This document shows positions 9,044 through 17,395 of a stretch of 64,000 nt of DNA, piece after piece (position 1 is the stretch's first letter; the number at the start of each line of letters is the position of its first letter). Under the pieces are notes generated by a model, which did not search any database, was not told the origin of the DNA, and saw nothing but the letters and a program-made list of their open reading frames with translations. The position numbers and the translations under genes were made by a program. Source of the stretch: CAYFFO01 sp964342485 (lineage in GTDB: Bacteria > Chloroflexota > Dehalococcoidia > Lucifugimonadales > CAJWER01); contig CAYFFO010000007.1 of NCBI GenBank assembly GCA_964342485.1, positions 14,796 through 78,795 on the forward strand, read 5' to 3'.

Positions 9044-9988
9044 ATGTTTAAATTAGCTTTTGTTGGTGCTGGACGAAGAGCTCAAAGTGCGCATTACCCT
9101 ACGGTTAATAGGGTAGAGAATTCTACAATTGAAGCCGTTGCTGAATTGGATGAAATACGTATGGGTGAGGTGGTAGATGAATATGATATACCAAGGACGT
9201 TTGGAGACTATCGAGAAATGATAGAAGTAGTAGACCCAGACGTAGTTTATATTGTTATGGGCCAGGAAGTTATGACATCTATTGCTGTTGAGTGTATGAA
9301 TGCAGGTAAACATGTTTTTATTGAAAAGCCAGCAGGTGCTAGTCCAGAGGAATCGAATCAATTGTTGGAATCAGCAAAATCTAATGATGTGATTTGTGCA
9401 GTCGGTTATCAACGAAGATTTGCGTCTGTCACTACCGAAGCTATGAAACTTGTTAAGGAGAAAGGTGGCGCTACTTTGGCTGTAGGAGAATTCCATAAGA
9501 ACCTTCTTGGTACTCCTGAACCAATACGCTCTACGATGTGGGATGATATTTGTCATATAGTTGATTTGGTACGTTTTATGGTTGGAAGCGAAGTCAAAGA
9601 GTTAAATGGATTTAGAGATATGAATGGATCAAACTGGATTAATGACTATAGTGCTTTAATCAAGTTTGAATCTGGAGCCACGGGAGCACTACTTGCTAAC
9701 CGATCTTCTGGCGGGCGAACACTTAGAGCCGAACTTCACGGTATAGGTATTGGTTGTTATATGCAGATACCTGAACAGATTGAGATCTTTCAAGACAATA
9801 GCAATCCTGCTATCTTAACTGGCGGATCGATAAATAAATCAGACGCAGGAAGGGTACATGATTATGATGGAACGATGGAGATGCACAACCATTTGATAAG
9901 TTCTATTCAAAAAGGTCAGATTCCGATTAACGATATTCGAGATGTTGTGCATACCTCAAATCTCGTTGCAAGTATAGAGGGAGTATAA
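9044..9988 (+). CDS. Gfo/Idh/MocA-family oxidoreductase (2)
   Basis: A 314-aa NAD(P)-dependent dehydrogenase. The Rossmann motif is LAFVGAGRRAQSAHYP at the N-terminus, the EKP motif lies in VFIEKPAGASPEES, and DICHIVDLVRF holds the likely catalytic His. It is slightly short for the family (about 330-380 aa), with a reduced C-terminal beta domain. The start has GAGGT 8 bases upstream and the promoter TTGACC-17-TATAAT behind it. The next gene, an NHL protein, begins 49 bases later in the same direction, so the two are probably co-transcribed. The substrate is unknown. Confidence 0.82.
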   Translation: MFKLAFVGAGRRAQSAHYPTVNRVENSTIEAVAELDEIRMGEVVDEYDIPRTFGDYREMIEVVDPDVVYIVMGQEVMTSIAVECMNAGKHVFIEKPAGASPEESNQLLESAKSNDVICAVGYQRRFASVTTEAMKLVKEKGGATLAVGEFHKNLLGTPEPIRSTMWDDICHIVDLVRFMVGSEVKELNGFRDMNGSNWINDYSALIKFESGATGALLANRSSGGRTLRAELHGIGIGCYMQIPEQIEIFQDNSNPAILTGGSINKSDAGRVHDYDGTMEMHNHLISSIQKGQIPINDIRDVVHTSNLVASIEGV

Positions 9989-10037
9989 TTTTAAAGAAGA
10001 CCTTTGTAATTTAATTTCTTTACAATCAGGAGTAAAA

Positions 10038-10991
10038 ATGCACTTACCACATAGAGAACATAGTTATGACTGGGTTGACGGTTGGGCTAAGAGTCCAGAT
10101 TCGGAAAGTGCTCGGTCTGGATGGGCTCATCATGATGTAGTCGTGAGCTCTACAGGGGATGTAATCACGTTTCATCAGGCTGATCCGACGGTTTTGATTT
10201 TTGCATCTGATGGAAGTTATAAGGATTCTTGGGAAGCACCGGTTTCAAATTCGCATGGTATGGAAATCGTGATGGAAAATGAAGAAGAATTTCTTTGGCT
10301 TGCTGATAATAAAACTGGCAAAGTGATAAAAACTAACCTAGAAGGACAGACGATTAGCAGCTTGGAATGTCCTGATCTTTCTGTTTACCGTGATGGCAAA
10401 TATGCTCCCACGGATGTTGCCGTGAATCAGGAGAGCCAAGGAGGTAACGGGGATATTTGGGTAACTGATGGATATGGACAGAACTATATTCATAGGTATG
10501 ATAAAGAAGGGAATCATATTGGTAGTATTAATGGGGAGGAAGGTTCAGAGGGAGCATTCTCTTGTCCCCACGGAATTTGGATAGACACGCGTAAAGCAAA
10601 GCCTGAACTTTATATAGCTGATCGGAGTAATGGTAGAGTTCAAGTATATGATCTTGAGTCCAATTTCAAAAGAGCCTTTGGGACTGGGCCCGGGTCAGAT
10701 TGGCTTCATTCCCCTAGTGGTTTTGCGGTTCATGACGACCTTATGATGGTAGCTGAATTGAGAGGTTCCCGGATAACGGTGTTGGATAAAGAAGATAAAC
10801 TCGTAGGATATTTAGGGGAACACTCTGGCGCTTTTGAACTGTTTGAGAACTGGCCAAATGTGTCTCCAGATAATGTGTACCCTGGGAAGTTTAATAGTCC
10901 TCATGGTATTGCAACCGATAGTTTAGGAAATATCTATGTTGCAGAGTGGATGGTAGGCGGCAGGATTACCAAGCTTTCTAAATCAGATTAA
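10038..10991 (+). CDS. NHL-repeat beta-propeller protein
   Basis: A 317-aa protein made of repeated propeller blades. Repeating elements of the type 'P-x-x-[IV]-A/W-[IV]-D' and 'GxIYVAD' are seen in APTDVAVN, GDIWVTDG, CPHGIWID, ELYIADRSNGRVQVYD, SPSGFAVH and SPHGIATDSLGNIYVAEW. This matches NHL-repeat proteins related to the lyase domain of peptidylglycine amidating enzyme. No signal peptide is present, so it is probably cytosolic. An AGGAG site sits 8 bases before the ATG. It follows the Gfo/Idh gene and could be a lactonase-like or lyase-like partner in the same sugar pathway, which is inference. Confidence 0.72.
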   Translation: MHLPHREHSYDWVDGWAKSPDSESARSGWAHHDVVVSSTGDVITFHQADPTVLIFASDGSYKDSWEAPVSNSHGMEIVMENEEEFLWLADNKTGKVIKTNLEGQTISSLECPDLSVYRDGKYAPTDVAVNQESQGGNGDIWVTDGYGQNYIHRYDKEGNHIGSINGEEGSEGAFSCPHGIWIDTRKAKPELYIADRSNGRVQVYDLESNFKRAFGTGPGSDWLHSPSGFAVHDDLMMVAELRGSRITVLDKEDKLVGYLGEHSGAFELFENWPNVSPDNVYPGKFNSPHGIATDSLGNIYVAEWMVGGRITKLSKSD

Positions 10992-11023
10992 TAAGCTGTT
11001 AAAGCAAATTTGGTTGGCTCGAT

Positions 11024-11779
11024 TTATTTTGTAATGTCATGACTTGCTATTGTCGGACACCAGTATTTTTCTATATATTCAATTACAAGTTTTGTCCCAG
11101 ATTGGTGACTGATATAGGGATACCTTTTTGGGTTATACATCGAGTCTGTGAGGTCTCGTACTAGTACGCACTCTATGCCCCATTTAGCCATCTGTTTAAT
11201 AGCAAAAGAGCGGTTTAGGATACACATATTAGTATGAACTCCTACCAAAATTAATTTGCTGATACCAGCACTTTTTATGAAGCTATATATTTCTTTACCT
11301 TGATCAGAAATCATGTCTTGGTCTGCAATTTCTATAGCAGGATGTTGACGAGTCCATTTTTTACTTGCAATGTTTTGCTCTGAATCACACCCTCCGTCAC
11401 TGTCATCAATTGGTAAAGGAGGAGGAGTTGGGATGTGTAGTTCTTCTGGTACTGGTCGATGCTTTGTATTTATCATTCGCAAACGTTGGGGATAATTTTT
11501 ATAAAAGTTCATGGTGTCTGATGGGCTATGAATTATATGAACCCCTTTATTTCGGGCAGCAGATATCACAGTGTTAGTCTTTTTTGCCATTGAGTTAACT
11601 CTTTCCGCTGCAGATTTACACCAGTGATCATCCCATATATCACATATTACGATAGCTAATTGATCTGCCGGTACCAGTTTATTATTCGTTATTTGTTCCC
11701 AGTGGTCTGGCACTTTTTTAGACAGAATACGGTGTCTTAAACAAAGCGATATTTTGATACTGGATGTTATTGTTGGCAT
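11024..11779 (-). CDS. Isochorismatase-family cysteine hydrolase
   Basis: A 251-aa hydrolase of the isochorismatase/nicotinamidase superfamily. The catalytic Asp47 lies in VICDIWDDHW and the nucleophile Cys186 in VGVHTNMCILNRSF; the lysine of the triad is probably in the SKKWTRQH segment (about 140-145). Members hydrolyse amide or N-carbamoyl bonds (nicotinamidase, N-carbamoylsarcosine amidohydrolase, ureidoacrylate hydrolase). Between Asp and Lys there is a Pro/Asp-rich insertion (about 110-130). The ATG at 11779 begins one base after the stop of the upstream ThuA-like gene, so the two are translationally coupled. Which amide it cleaves is unknown. Confidence 0.8.
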   Translation of the reverse strand: MPTITSSIKISLCLRHRILSKKVPDHWEQITNNKLVPADQLAIVICDIWDDHWCKSAAERVNSMAKKTNTVISAARNKGVHIIHSPSDTMNFYKNYPQRLRMINTKHRPVPEELHIPTPPPLPIDDSDGGCDSEQNIASKKWTRQHPAIEIADQDMISDQGKEIYSFIKSAGISKLILVGVHTNMCILNRSFAIKQMAKWGIECVLVRDLTDSMYNPKRYPYISHQSGTKLVIEYIEKYWCPTIASHDITK

Positions 11780-11780
11780 A

Positions 11781-12434
11781 TCAAATTAATCGTGATGCCC
11801 AGAGAACTCCGTTTGTTAATAAATTTAAGAAATGTTTATTAGAAAAATCTGATTGGTGCCCGAGTGAAGTGTAAAATATCCTGCCCCCTTTATTGGGACG
11901 TGTCCAAGCTACTGGTTCAGTAGAGTCTTTTGTAGTTCCATTTAAGAGTACGGTACAATCATCTGAAATTCCTCTATTTCGATAAAGACTGCCAATGGAA
12001 TTCAGGCTTGATACGTTTTTTAAGATCGGATGATTTTCACCACTTTTCGTAGATTCAACCCTCACTTGTGGTCCTACACCAAAGTGGGAGTTATAATTTC
12101 CTCCAAGGATTTCTTTATCAAAACCAAGCCAATTTTCAAATGCGTGACTTGCTGTGCGGACTCCTACTAATGGTTTGCCCGCATGGCAGTAGTTTTTGAA
12201 TCTATCCAGTTCTGAACCGGAAGTATTCAGTCTTCGAGAGAATACTAGTAACACATCTGCATTTTCAATTTCCAGAAGGGGGATATTATCGTCCTCAGAC
12301 ATAAAAGATATTGTTGTACATTTTACTGGCTGAGTAGATTCAATATGTGATTGGAAAATTGAAAGGGATTCCTCAGAGTCATATTCAAAGGAACCAGAGA
12401 TCATACATAATTTGATATCTTGATTTGAGTACAT
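11781..12434 (-). CDS. ThuA-like domain protein
   Basis: A 217-aa protein with a class I glutamine-amidotransferase-like fold of the ThuA (trehalose utilisation) group. Visible blocks are the N-terminal strand LCMISGSFEYDS, ADVLLVFSRR, GKPLVGVRTASHAF (the flavodoxin-like core) and the C-terminal GGRIFYTSLGHQSDF, which is a ThuA hallmark. The classical Cys nucleophile of amidotransferases is absent. ThuA-like proteins are often near Gfo/Idh dehydrogenases and sugar isomerases, as here. It is the first gene of a two-gene minus-strand operon with the isochorismatase-like hydrolase and is divergent from the DNA glycosylase gene. Confidence 0.75.
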   Translation of the reverse strand: MYSNQDIKLCMISGSFEYDSEESLSIFQSHIESTQPVKCTTISFMSEDDNIPLLEIENADVLLVFSRRLNTSGSELDRFKNYCHAGKPLVGVRTASHAFENWLGFDKEILGGNYNSHFGVGPQVRVESTKSGENHPILKNVSSLNSIGSLYRNRGISDDCTVLLNGTTKDSTEPVAWTRPNKGGRIFYTSLGHQSDFSNKHFLNLLTNGVLWASRLI

Positions 12435-12529
12435 TTATTTAAGAAGATGAAGTCAATTATTTTGTTTCATGATTGGGCTCAAAGGAATCAGATTATTATT
12501 TTGACTTGATATTTATCATGGAGGTTTAG

Positions 12530-13378
12530 ATGAGTAGAGTCAATACGAGCATTGAATTATCATATGCCTTTTCTTTGAAGGAAACTGTTAACAGCCATGG
12601 TTGGGTTGCCCTGTCACCTTGGTGTTGGGACATAGGAAGTGAAGTTCTAAGTAGAAAAGATAGACTTCCTTCAGGAGATATTGCAGAAATAAGCATTTCC
12701 CAGATGGGTGATAGAGCTATATACCTATCATTCACCACTAAGGAATCTGATCCAAAACATGTGCCATTTGTTTCAATGATGGTGAAACGTTGGCTGTCAA
12801 CGGAGTGGGATCCCAGTGCTGCGATCGAACTAGCAAGTAAGATAAACATTCAAGTTGCCCAATTTATAAGAGAAGGAGGGGGTAGATTTTTAAGAGGTAG
12901 TACTTTTTATGAGGATTTTGTTAAAACTATTTGTACAATACAGATATCTTGGTCTGGAACTAAAAGAATTGTCTCTTCTATTGTTGAGAATGTTGGGCTA
13001 GGTATATTTCCAGACCCCGGTACGGTTTTAGATTTTGGTGAGTATCGGCTTCGCAAAGAAGTAAAGATGGGATTTAGAGCGAAAGTAATTATTGAAACTA
13101 CAGAAGCCTTGGTAAAAAGGGGGATATTGTTACAAACAGGTGATATAAATACTGGATTTATTGGGTATAACGAATTAATTGGATTAAAAGGGATAGGTCC
13201 CTACTCAGCTGCTCATATGTTAATGCTTCAACATGATTTTAGTATGATTCCAATAGATTCTGAAGTAATTAAGTTATGTGATCTAAAATTCGGGATAGGT
13301 GCAGATGAAATACAAGATTATTTTTATGAATGGGGACTCTTTAAATTTCTTGGGTATAGAATAGGCAACAAGTTTTGA
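12530..13378 (+). CDS. HhH-GPD family DNA glycosylase
   Basis: A 282-aa base-excision repair protein related to AlkA/OGG1. The helix-hairpin-helix LIGLKGIGPYSAAHMLML spans residues 216-233 and is followed by the conserved catalytic Asp243 in IPIDSEV. At the position of the OGG1 catalytic lysine it has Tyr, as AlkA has Trp, so it should be a monofunctional glycosylase without beta-lyase activity. No iron-sulfur Cys cluster follows. The N-terminal half (1-110) is a beta-rich AlkA-like domain. The ATG has GGAGG 5 bases upstream. The target base is not predictable. It has no repair gene beside it. Confidence 0.72.
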   Translation: MSRVNTSIELSYAFSLKETVNSHGWVALSPWCWDIGSEVLSRKDRLPSGDIAEISISQMGDRAIYLSFTTKESDPKHVPFVSMMVKRWLSTEWDPSAAIELASKINIQVAQFIREGGGRFLRGSTFYEDFVKTICTIQISWSGTKRIVSSIVENVGLGIFPDPGTVLDFGEYRLRKEVKMGFRAKVIIETTEALVKRGILLQTGDINTGFIGYNELIGLKGIGPYSAAHMLMLQHDFSMIPIDSEVIKLCDLKFGIGADEIQDYFYEWGLFKFLGYRIGNKF

Positions 13379-13440
13379 TACTTCCATTTTAGTTTGTAAA
13401 CAGTATGTAGCAATAGAATTTCCTATAGGGGGATGAATAT

Positions 13441-14202
13441 ATGAAATTAAAAGATAAAATGGCTTTGGTTACGGGTGGTAGCGGTGGATTCGGTAGGTTG
13501 ATTTCTCAAAAGCTATCGAATGCAGGTGCACATGTTATAGTAACCGATTATAAAGAATCAGGTTCTAAGATTGCTAATGAAATAGGAGGTAGTTTTATTC
13601 AAGCTGATATCTCAAGCTTGTTTGGAACACAGGAACTTGCTAAATCAGTAATTAGTAATTATGGACGACTGGACATTTTGGTAAATAATGCAGGGCTTCA
13701 ACACATTGAAAAAGTGGAAGATTTTTCTGACGATGAATGGTCTCGATTAATACAGATAATGCTGATTGCTCCTTTCCAGCTCACCAAAGCTTTTGTACCT
13801 GGGATGAAAGCTTCTGGCTGGGGTAGGATAATCAATATATCATCGATACATGGTTTAGTAGCGAGTCCATATAAATCAGCATATAATTCTGCAAAACACG
13901 GACTTATCGGATTAACCAAGACTGTGGCGTTGGAAGTTGGACAGGATGGTATAACGGTTAATGCTATCTGTCCTGGCTATTCGAATACTCCTCTAACACG
14001 GGCTCAAGTTGGTGATCAAGCTCGTACACGCAATATATCGGAAAAAGATGTTGTGGAAAAAGTAATGCTAGAACCAGCTGCGATAAAACGCCTTGTTGAA
14101 CCTGATGAGGTTGCGAGCATGGTTCTCTATTTGGCTTCTGACGAAGCCAGATCAATTACAGGTACTTCTGTTGCAATAGATGCAGGATGGACAGCTAGAT
14201 GA
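13441..14202 (+). CDS. 3-hydroxybutyrate dehydrogenase-like SDR
   Basis: A 253-aa classical short-chain dehydrogenase. The cofactor motif TGGSGGFG is at 11-18, NNAG at 82-85, serine at 134/135, and Tyr148-x3-Lys152 at the active site. The segments WGRIINISSIHGLVAS, AKHGLIGLTKTVALE and AICPGYSNTPLT closely follow the D-3-hydroxybutyrate dehydrogenase pattern (acetoacetate/3-hydroxybutyrate interconversion with NAD). Other hydroxy acids cannot be excluded, since the carnitine and sugar-acid dehydrogenases of this superfamily look alike. A ribosome site AGGGGG lies about 8 bases before the ATG. The third Gfo/Idh gene follows after 69 bases. Confidence 0.75.
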   Translation: MKLKDKMALVTGGSGGFGRLISQKLSNAGAHVIVTDYKESGSKIANEIGGSFIQADISSLFGTQELAKSVISNYGRLDILVNNAGLQHIEKVEDFSDDEWSRLIQIMLIAPFQLTKAFVPGMKASGWGRIINISSIHGLVASPYKSAYNSAKHGLIGLTKTVALEVGQDGITVNAICPGYSNTPLTRAQVGDQARTRNISEKDVVEKVMLEPAAIKRLVEPDEVASMVLYLASDEARSITGTSVAIDAGWTAR

Positions 14203-14271
14203 ATTTGCTTGATCAAAATTTATGGTATTACTATCCATACTTTGTTGAAGGATTTCCTAAGGATAAAAAAT

Positions 14272-15228
14272 ATGTCTAAGGTTAGAGTTGCATTCGTAGG
14301 ATGTGGAGGCCGTAATCGGTATGGCCACATGCGTGATATGAAAGATTTTAGTGATGTAGACATAGTTGCTGTGTGTGACCCAGTTGAACAGGCGAGAAAT
14401 AGTATCGCTGATGAATTTGGAATTGAATTACGCTATAGAGATTTGAATCATATGGCAGACGAAATAGGTTTGGATGCTGTCGTGATAGCAGCACCTGCAC
14501 ATTTAAATTATTCAATATCAAGAATATCTTTGGAGCGTGGGATTCACACACTTATTGAAAAACCACCAGGTATGAACGTTTCAGAGACTGAGGATCTCAG
14601 GGATATAGCAAGTAGAACTGGAGCGAAAGCACTTGTTGGTTTTCAAAGGAGATTTCATCCTATGGTTGTTGCCGCCCGGGAAATGATTGAGGAAAAAGGC
14701 CCGATGTTACAAATAGTAGGAGAATTTCATAAAAGCATATCTGCCGCTAAGGAATCTAATAAATATGATCCAACAGTGTTGGATAACTTGATTTATGAAA
14801 CACCTATACATGCTATTGACCTAGTACTTGCCTGCGCCTCTTCTGAAGTCGTAGAGGTTCAGAGTGTAGTACGCAGATCTATTTCTGAGTATAAAGATGT
14901 TCATGCAGCCTTGATTCTATTTGAAAATGGTTGCGTGGCCCAAATTTCGGCTAATTATACGGGTTCCGGGAGATTACAACGCTACGAGTTTCATGGTAAT
15001 GATATATCAGCATACCTTAGCGGAATATCTGAGGGTTATGTTATTTCTCATGGCAATCGTATAGATTTGGAAGATAGTGTAGGGAGTGGGGGAAGTAGAG
15101 AATTGGATCGGTTTTTCATTGATTGTATAAAAGATGATAGACCTATAGGATTACCGGGAGCAACTCTTGACCAGTCTGTAAAAACTATGCAACTGGTTGA
15201 AGACATTCTAGGTGGATTATCAAACTAA
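14272..15228 (+). CDS. Gfo/Idh/MocA-family oxidoreductase (3)
   Basis: An NAD(P)-dependent dehydrogenase, 318 aa from the chosen ATG at 14272, which is preceded by AAGGAT. A TTG at 14209 would add 21 residues that do not look like the family. The Rossmann motif VAFVGCGGRNRYG, the EKP motif in TLIEKPPGMNVSE, and the His in ETPIHAIDLVLAC are all present. The block VGEFHKSISAAKES matches VGEFHKNLLGTPEP of the copy at 9044, so these two are closer to each other than to the copy at 7862. The substrate is unknown. It is co-directional with the SDR upstream and the second HyuA/HyuB pair downstream. Confidence 0.82.
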   Translation: MSKVRVAFVGCGGRNRYGHMRDMKDFSDVDIVAVCDPVEQARNSIADEFGIELRYRDLNHMADEIGLDAVVIAAPAHLNYSISRISLERGIHTLIEKPPGMNVSETEDLRDIASRTGAKALVGFQRRFHPMVVAAREMIEEKGPMLQIVGEFHKSISAAKESNKYDPTVLDNLIYETPIHAIDLVLACASSEVVEVQSVVRRSISEYKDVHAALILFENGCVAQISANYTGSGRLQRYEFHGNDISAYLSGISEGYVISHGNRIDLEDSVGSGGSRELDRFFIDCIKDDRPIGLPGATLDQSVKTMQLVEDILGGLSN

Positions 15229-15340
15229 TTTTCTCTAATTGACCGAAAAGTATTTACGTTGTTAAACTGACTTAATTGCAAGATGATTTGCGTTTTTTAT
15301 ACGAATAGATTTTGAGTTTGTAAAGGAGTTCAAGTTATTC

Positions 15341-17395
15341 ATGACTTATAGATTGGGTGTAGACGTAGGCGGTACATTTACAGACCTGGCTTTACATAAT
15401 ACAGAAAGTGATTCTTTGGAATTTGCAAAGATTCCTTCTACACCGTCAAATCAGGCTATTGGTGTGTCAAACGGGATTAGTCAACTTATAGAAAAGTTTG
15501 GTATCGATCCGGAGCAAATAAGATTTTTCAGCCATGGTACTACTGTCGCCACAAATACTTTAATTGAGCGTAAGGGTGTCAGATCTGCTCTGGTTGTAAC
15601 ACGAGGTTTTAAGGATGTTCTACAGATAGGCAGACAAGATCGTCCGCATCTTTACGACTGGCGTATACAAAAGACTGTTCCTTTGGTGCCTAGAAATTTA
15701 AGATTTGAGGTATCAGAACGTGTTTTATATACAGGGGAAGTAAAACAAACTCTGAATGACGAAGAATTAGATGCATTGATTTCAGATCTAAGGGATGCAG
15801 AAGTCCAGGCAGTAGCGGTGTGTTTATTACATTCATATGCGAATCCTGATCATGAAAGAATAATAGGAAAGAAGATCAAGAGAGCTCTACCTGAGTTGGT
15901 GGTGTCTTTATCCTGTGATGTTGTTTCTGAATTCAAAGAATATGAAAGAATGAGTACGACAACTATAAATAGTTATGTTGCGCCTATTATGGGGCGTTAT
16001 ATCAGACGATTGCAGGAAAGTATAAGTAGCTTAAAGATTGATTCTGAAGTTCATATTATGCAGTCGAACGGCGGCACTATGGGAGCAGATTTAGCTGTTG
16101 AAAAACCAGTACACACAATTTTATCTGGACCTGCAGCAGGTGTAATCGGAAGCGTTGCTATTGCAAATCAAGCTCAAGAACCGAATTCTATTTCAGTGGA
16201 TATGGGCGGAACAAGTTTTGATATCAGTCTTTGTTATCGTGGTGAGGTAAGGCGTACACAGGATAGTGAGATAGAGAACCTTCCTGTCAAAGTTCCAATG
16301 GTTGATATTCACACTCTTGGTGCAGGGGGAGGCAGTATAGCATGGATTGACCCAGGAGGAGCTTTAAGGGTTGGTCCAGAAAGTGCTGGATCGGAGCCAG
16401 GGCCTGCTTGCTACAATAGAGGTGGTACTCAGGCTACAGTTACAGATGCTAACCTAGCTCTTGGTCGACTAAATCCTGTAAGTTTGCTTGGCGGTGGTCT
16501 TGGCTTGGATTTAAAAAAAGCCGAAGATGCTATAAATACCAACATAGCTCGACCACTGGGACTAAGTGTTTTAGAGGCTGCTGAGGGTATTATAAGAGTA
16601 GTGAACGCAGGGATGATTAAAGGTATCAGGATAGTTTCTGTATCAAAGGGATATGATCCACGTGAGTTTTGTCTGGTGACTTTTGGAGGTGCAGGTCCAG
16701 TACACGCTTCTGAATTGGCATCAGAACTAGAGATTCCCAGAGTACTCGTCCCAATAGCTCCTGGTGTGACTTCAGCGTTAGGTCTTCTTATGGCTGATTT
16801 GAGAGAAGATCTTGTTCGTACAATCCTGCGCCCGTCTGATTCAATCGAGGCAAATGAGTTAAATCAACGATTCGCGGAAATGGAATTCGAAGCAGTAGAT
16901 ACAATGAATCGAGAAGGAGTGGCGTCTGAGGAAGTAATATATGTGCGAGTAGCAGATATACGTTACCTCGGACAGGGGTTTGAATTGGAAGTACCAGTTG
17001 CCCCTGGCACTTTAGACGATAAATCTCTAAATAGGATATATGAAGAGTTTCATAAGATACATACACAAATATATGGATATGCGCAACTGGAATCAGAAAT
17101 GGAAATTGTTAATTTACGGCTAACTGCACTGGCTAGAATGCCGAGACCTGATTTGGATAAGGGCGGAGCTGATCTGAATGTTTCTTCCGAAGTGGCTAAA
17201 GTTGGTAACCGGAAAGTGGTTTTTAGCGATCAAGCTATTGAGACAAATATTTATGACAGAAATCACTTAGTTCCTGGGAACAGAATAAAAGGACCGGCAA
17301 TTATTGAACAACTTGATTCAACAACTGTGGTCTGGCCAGACCAGACTGCTTCTGTAGATAGATATTTGAACCTTTTGTTGGAGCGCGTTAAATGA
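15341..17395 (+). CDS. Hydantoinase/oxoprolinase family protein, subunit A (HyuA-like, second copy)
   Basis: A 684-aa paralogue of the protein at 1917. DVGGTFTD is at residues 8-15, HGTTVATNTLIERKG follows at about 66-80, and VDMGGTSFDIS near 287 is the second phosphate-binding loop, then LGAGGGSIAWIDPGG. The C-terminus has the family's GPAIIEQLDSTTVV block. The ATG is preceded by AAGGAG about 11 bases upstream. Its stop overlaps the start of subunit B by 4 bases (ATGA), a tighter coupling than in the first pair. Both copies keep the same motif set, so both should be active ATP-dependent hydrolases or carboxylases. Substrate unknown. Confidence 0.88.
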   Translation: MTYRLGVDVGGTFTDLALHNTESDSLEFAKIPSTPSNQAIGVSNGISQLIEKFGIDPEQIRFFSHGTTVATNTLIERKGVRSALVVTRGFKDVLQIGRQDRPHLYDWRIQKTVPLVPRNLRFEVSERVLYTGEVKQTLNDEELDALISDLRDAEVQAVAVCLLHSYANPDHERIIGKKIKRALPELVVSLSCDVVSEFKEYERMSTTTINSYVAPIMGRYIRRLQESISSLKIDSEVHIMQSNGGTMGADLAVEKPVHTILSGPAAGVIGSVAIANQAQEPNSISVDMGGTSFDISLCYRGEVRRTQDSEIENLPVKVPMVDIHTLGAGGGSIAWIDPGGALRVGPESAGSEPGPACYNRGGTQATVTDANLALGRLNPVSLLGGGLGLDLKKAEDAINTNIARPLGLSVLEAAEGIIRVVNAGMIKGIRIVSVSKGYDPREFCLVTFGGAGPVHASELASELEIPRVLVPIAPGVTSALGLLMADLREDLVRTILRPSDSIEANELNQRFAEMEFEAVDTMNREGVASEEVIYVRVADIRYLGQGFELEVPVAPGTLDDKSLNRIYEEFHKIHTQIYGYAQLESEMEIVNLRLTALARMPRPDLDKGGADLNVSSEVAKVGNRKVVFSDQAIETNIYDRNHLVPGNRIKGPAIIEQLDSTTVVWPDQTASVDRYLNLLLERVK

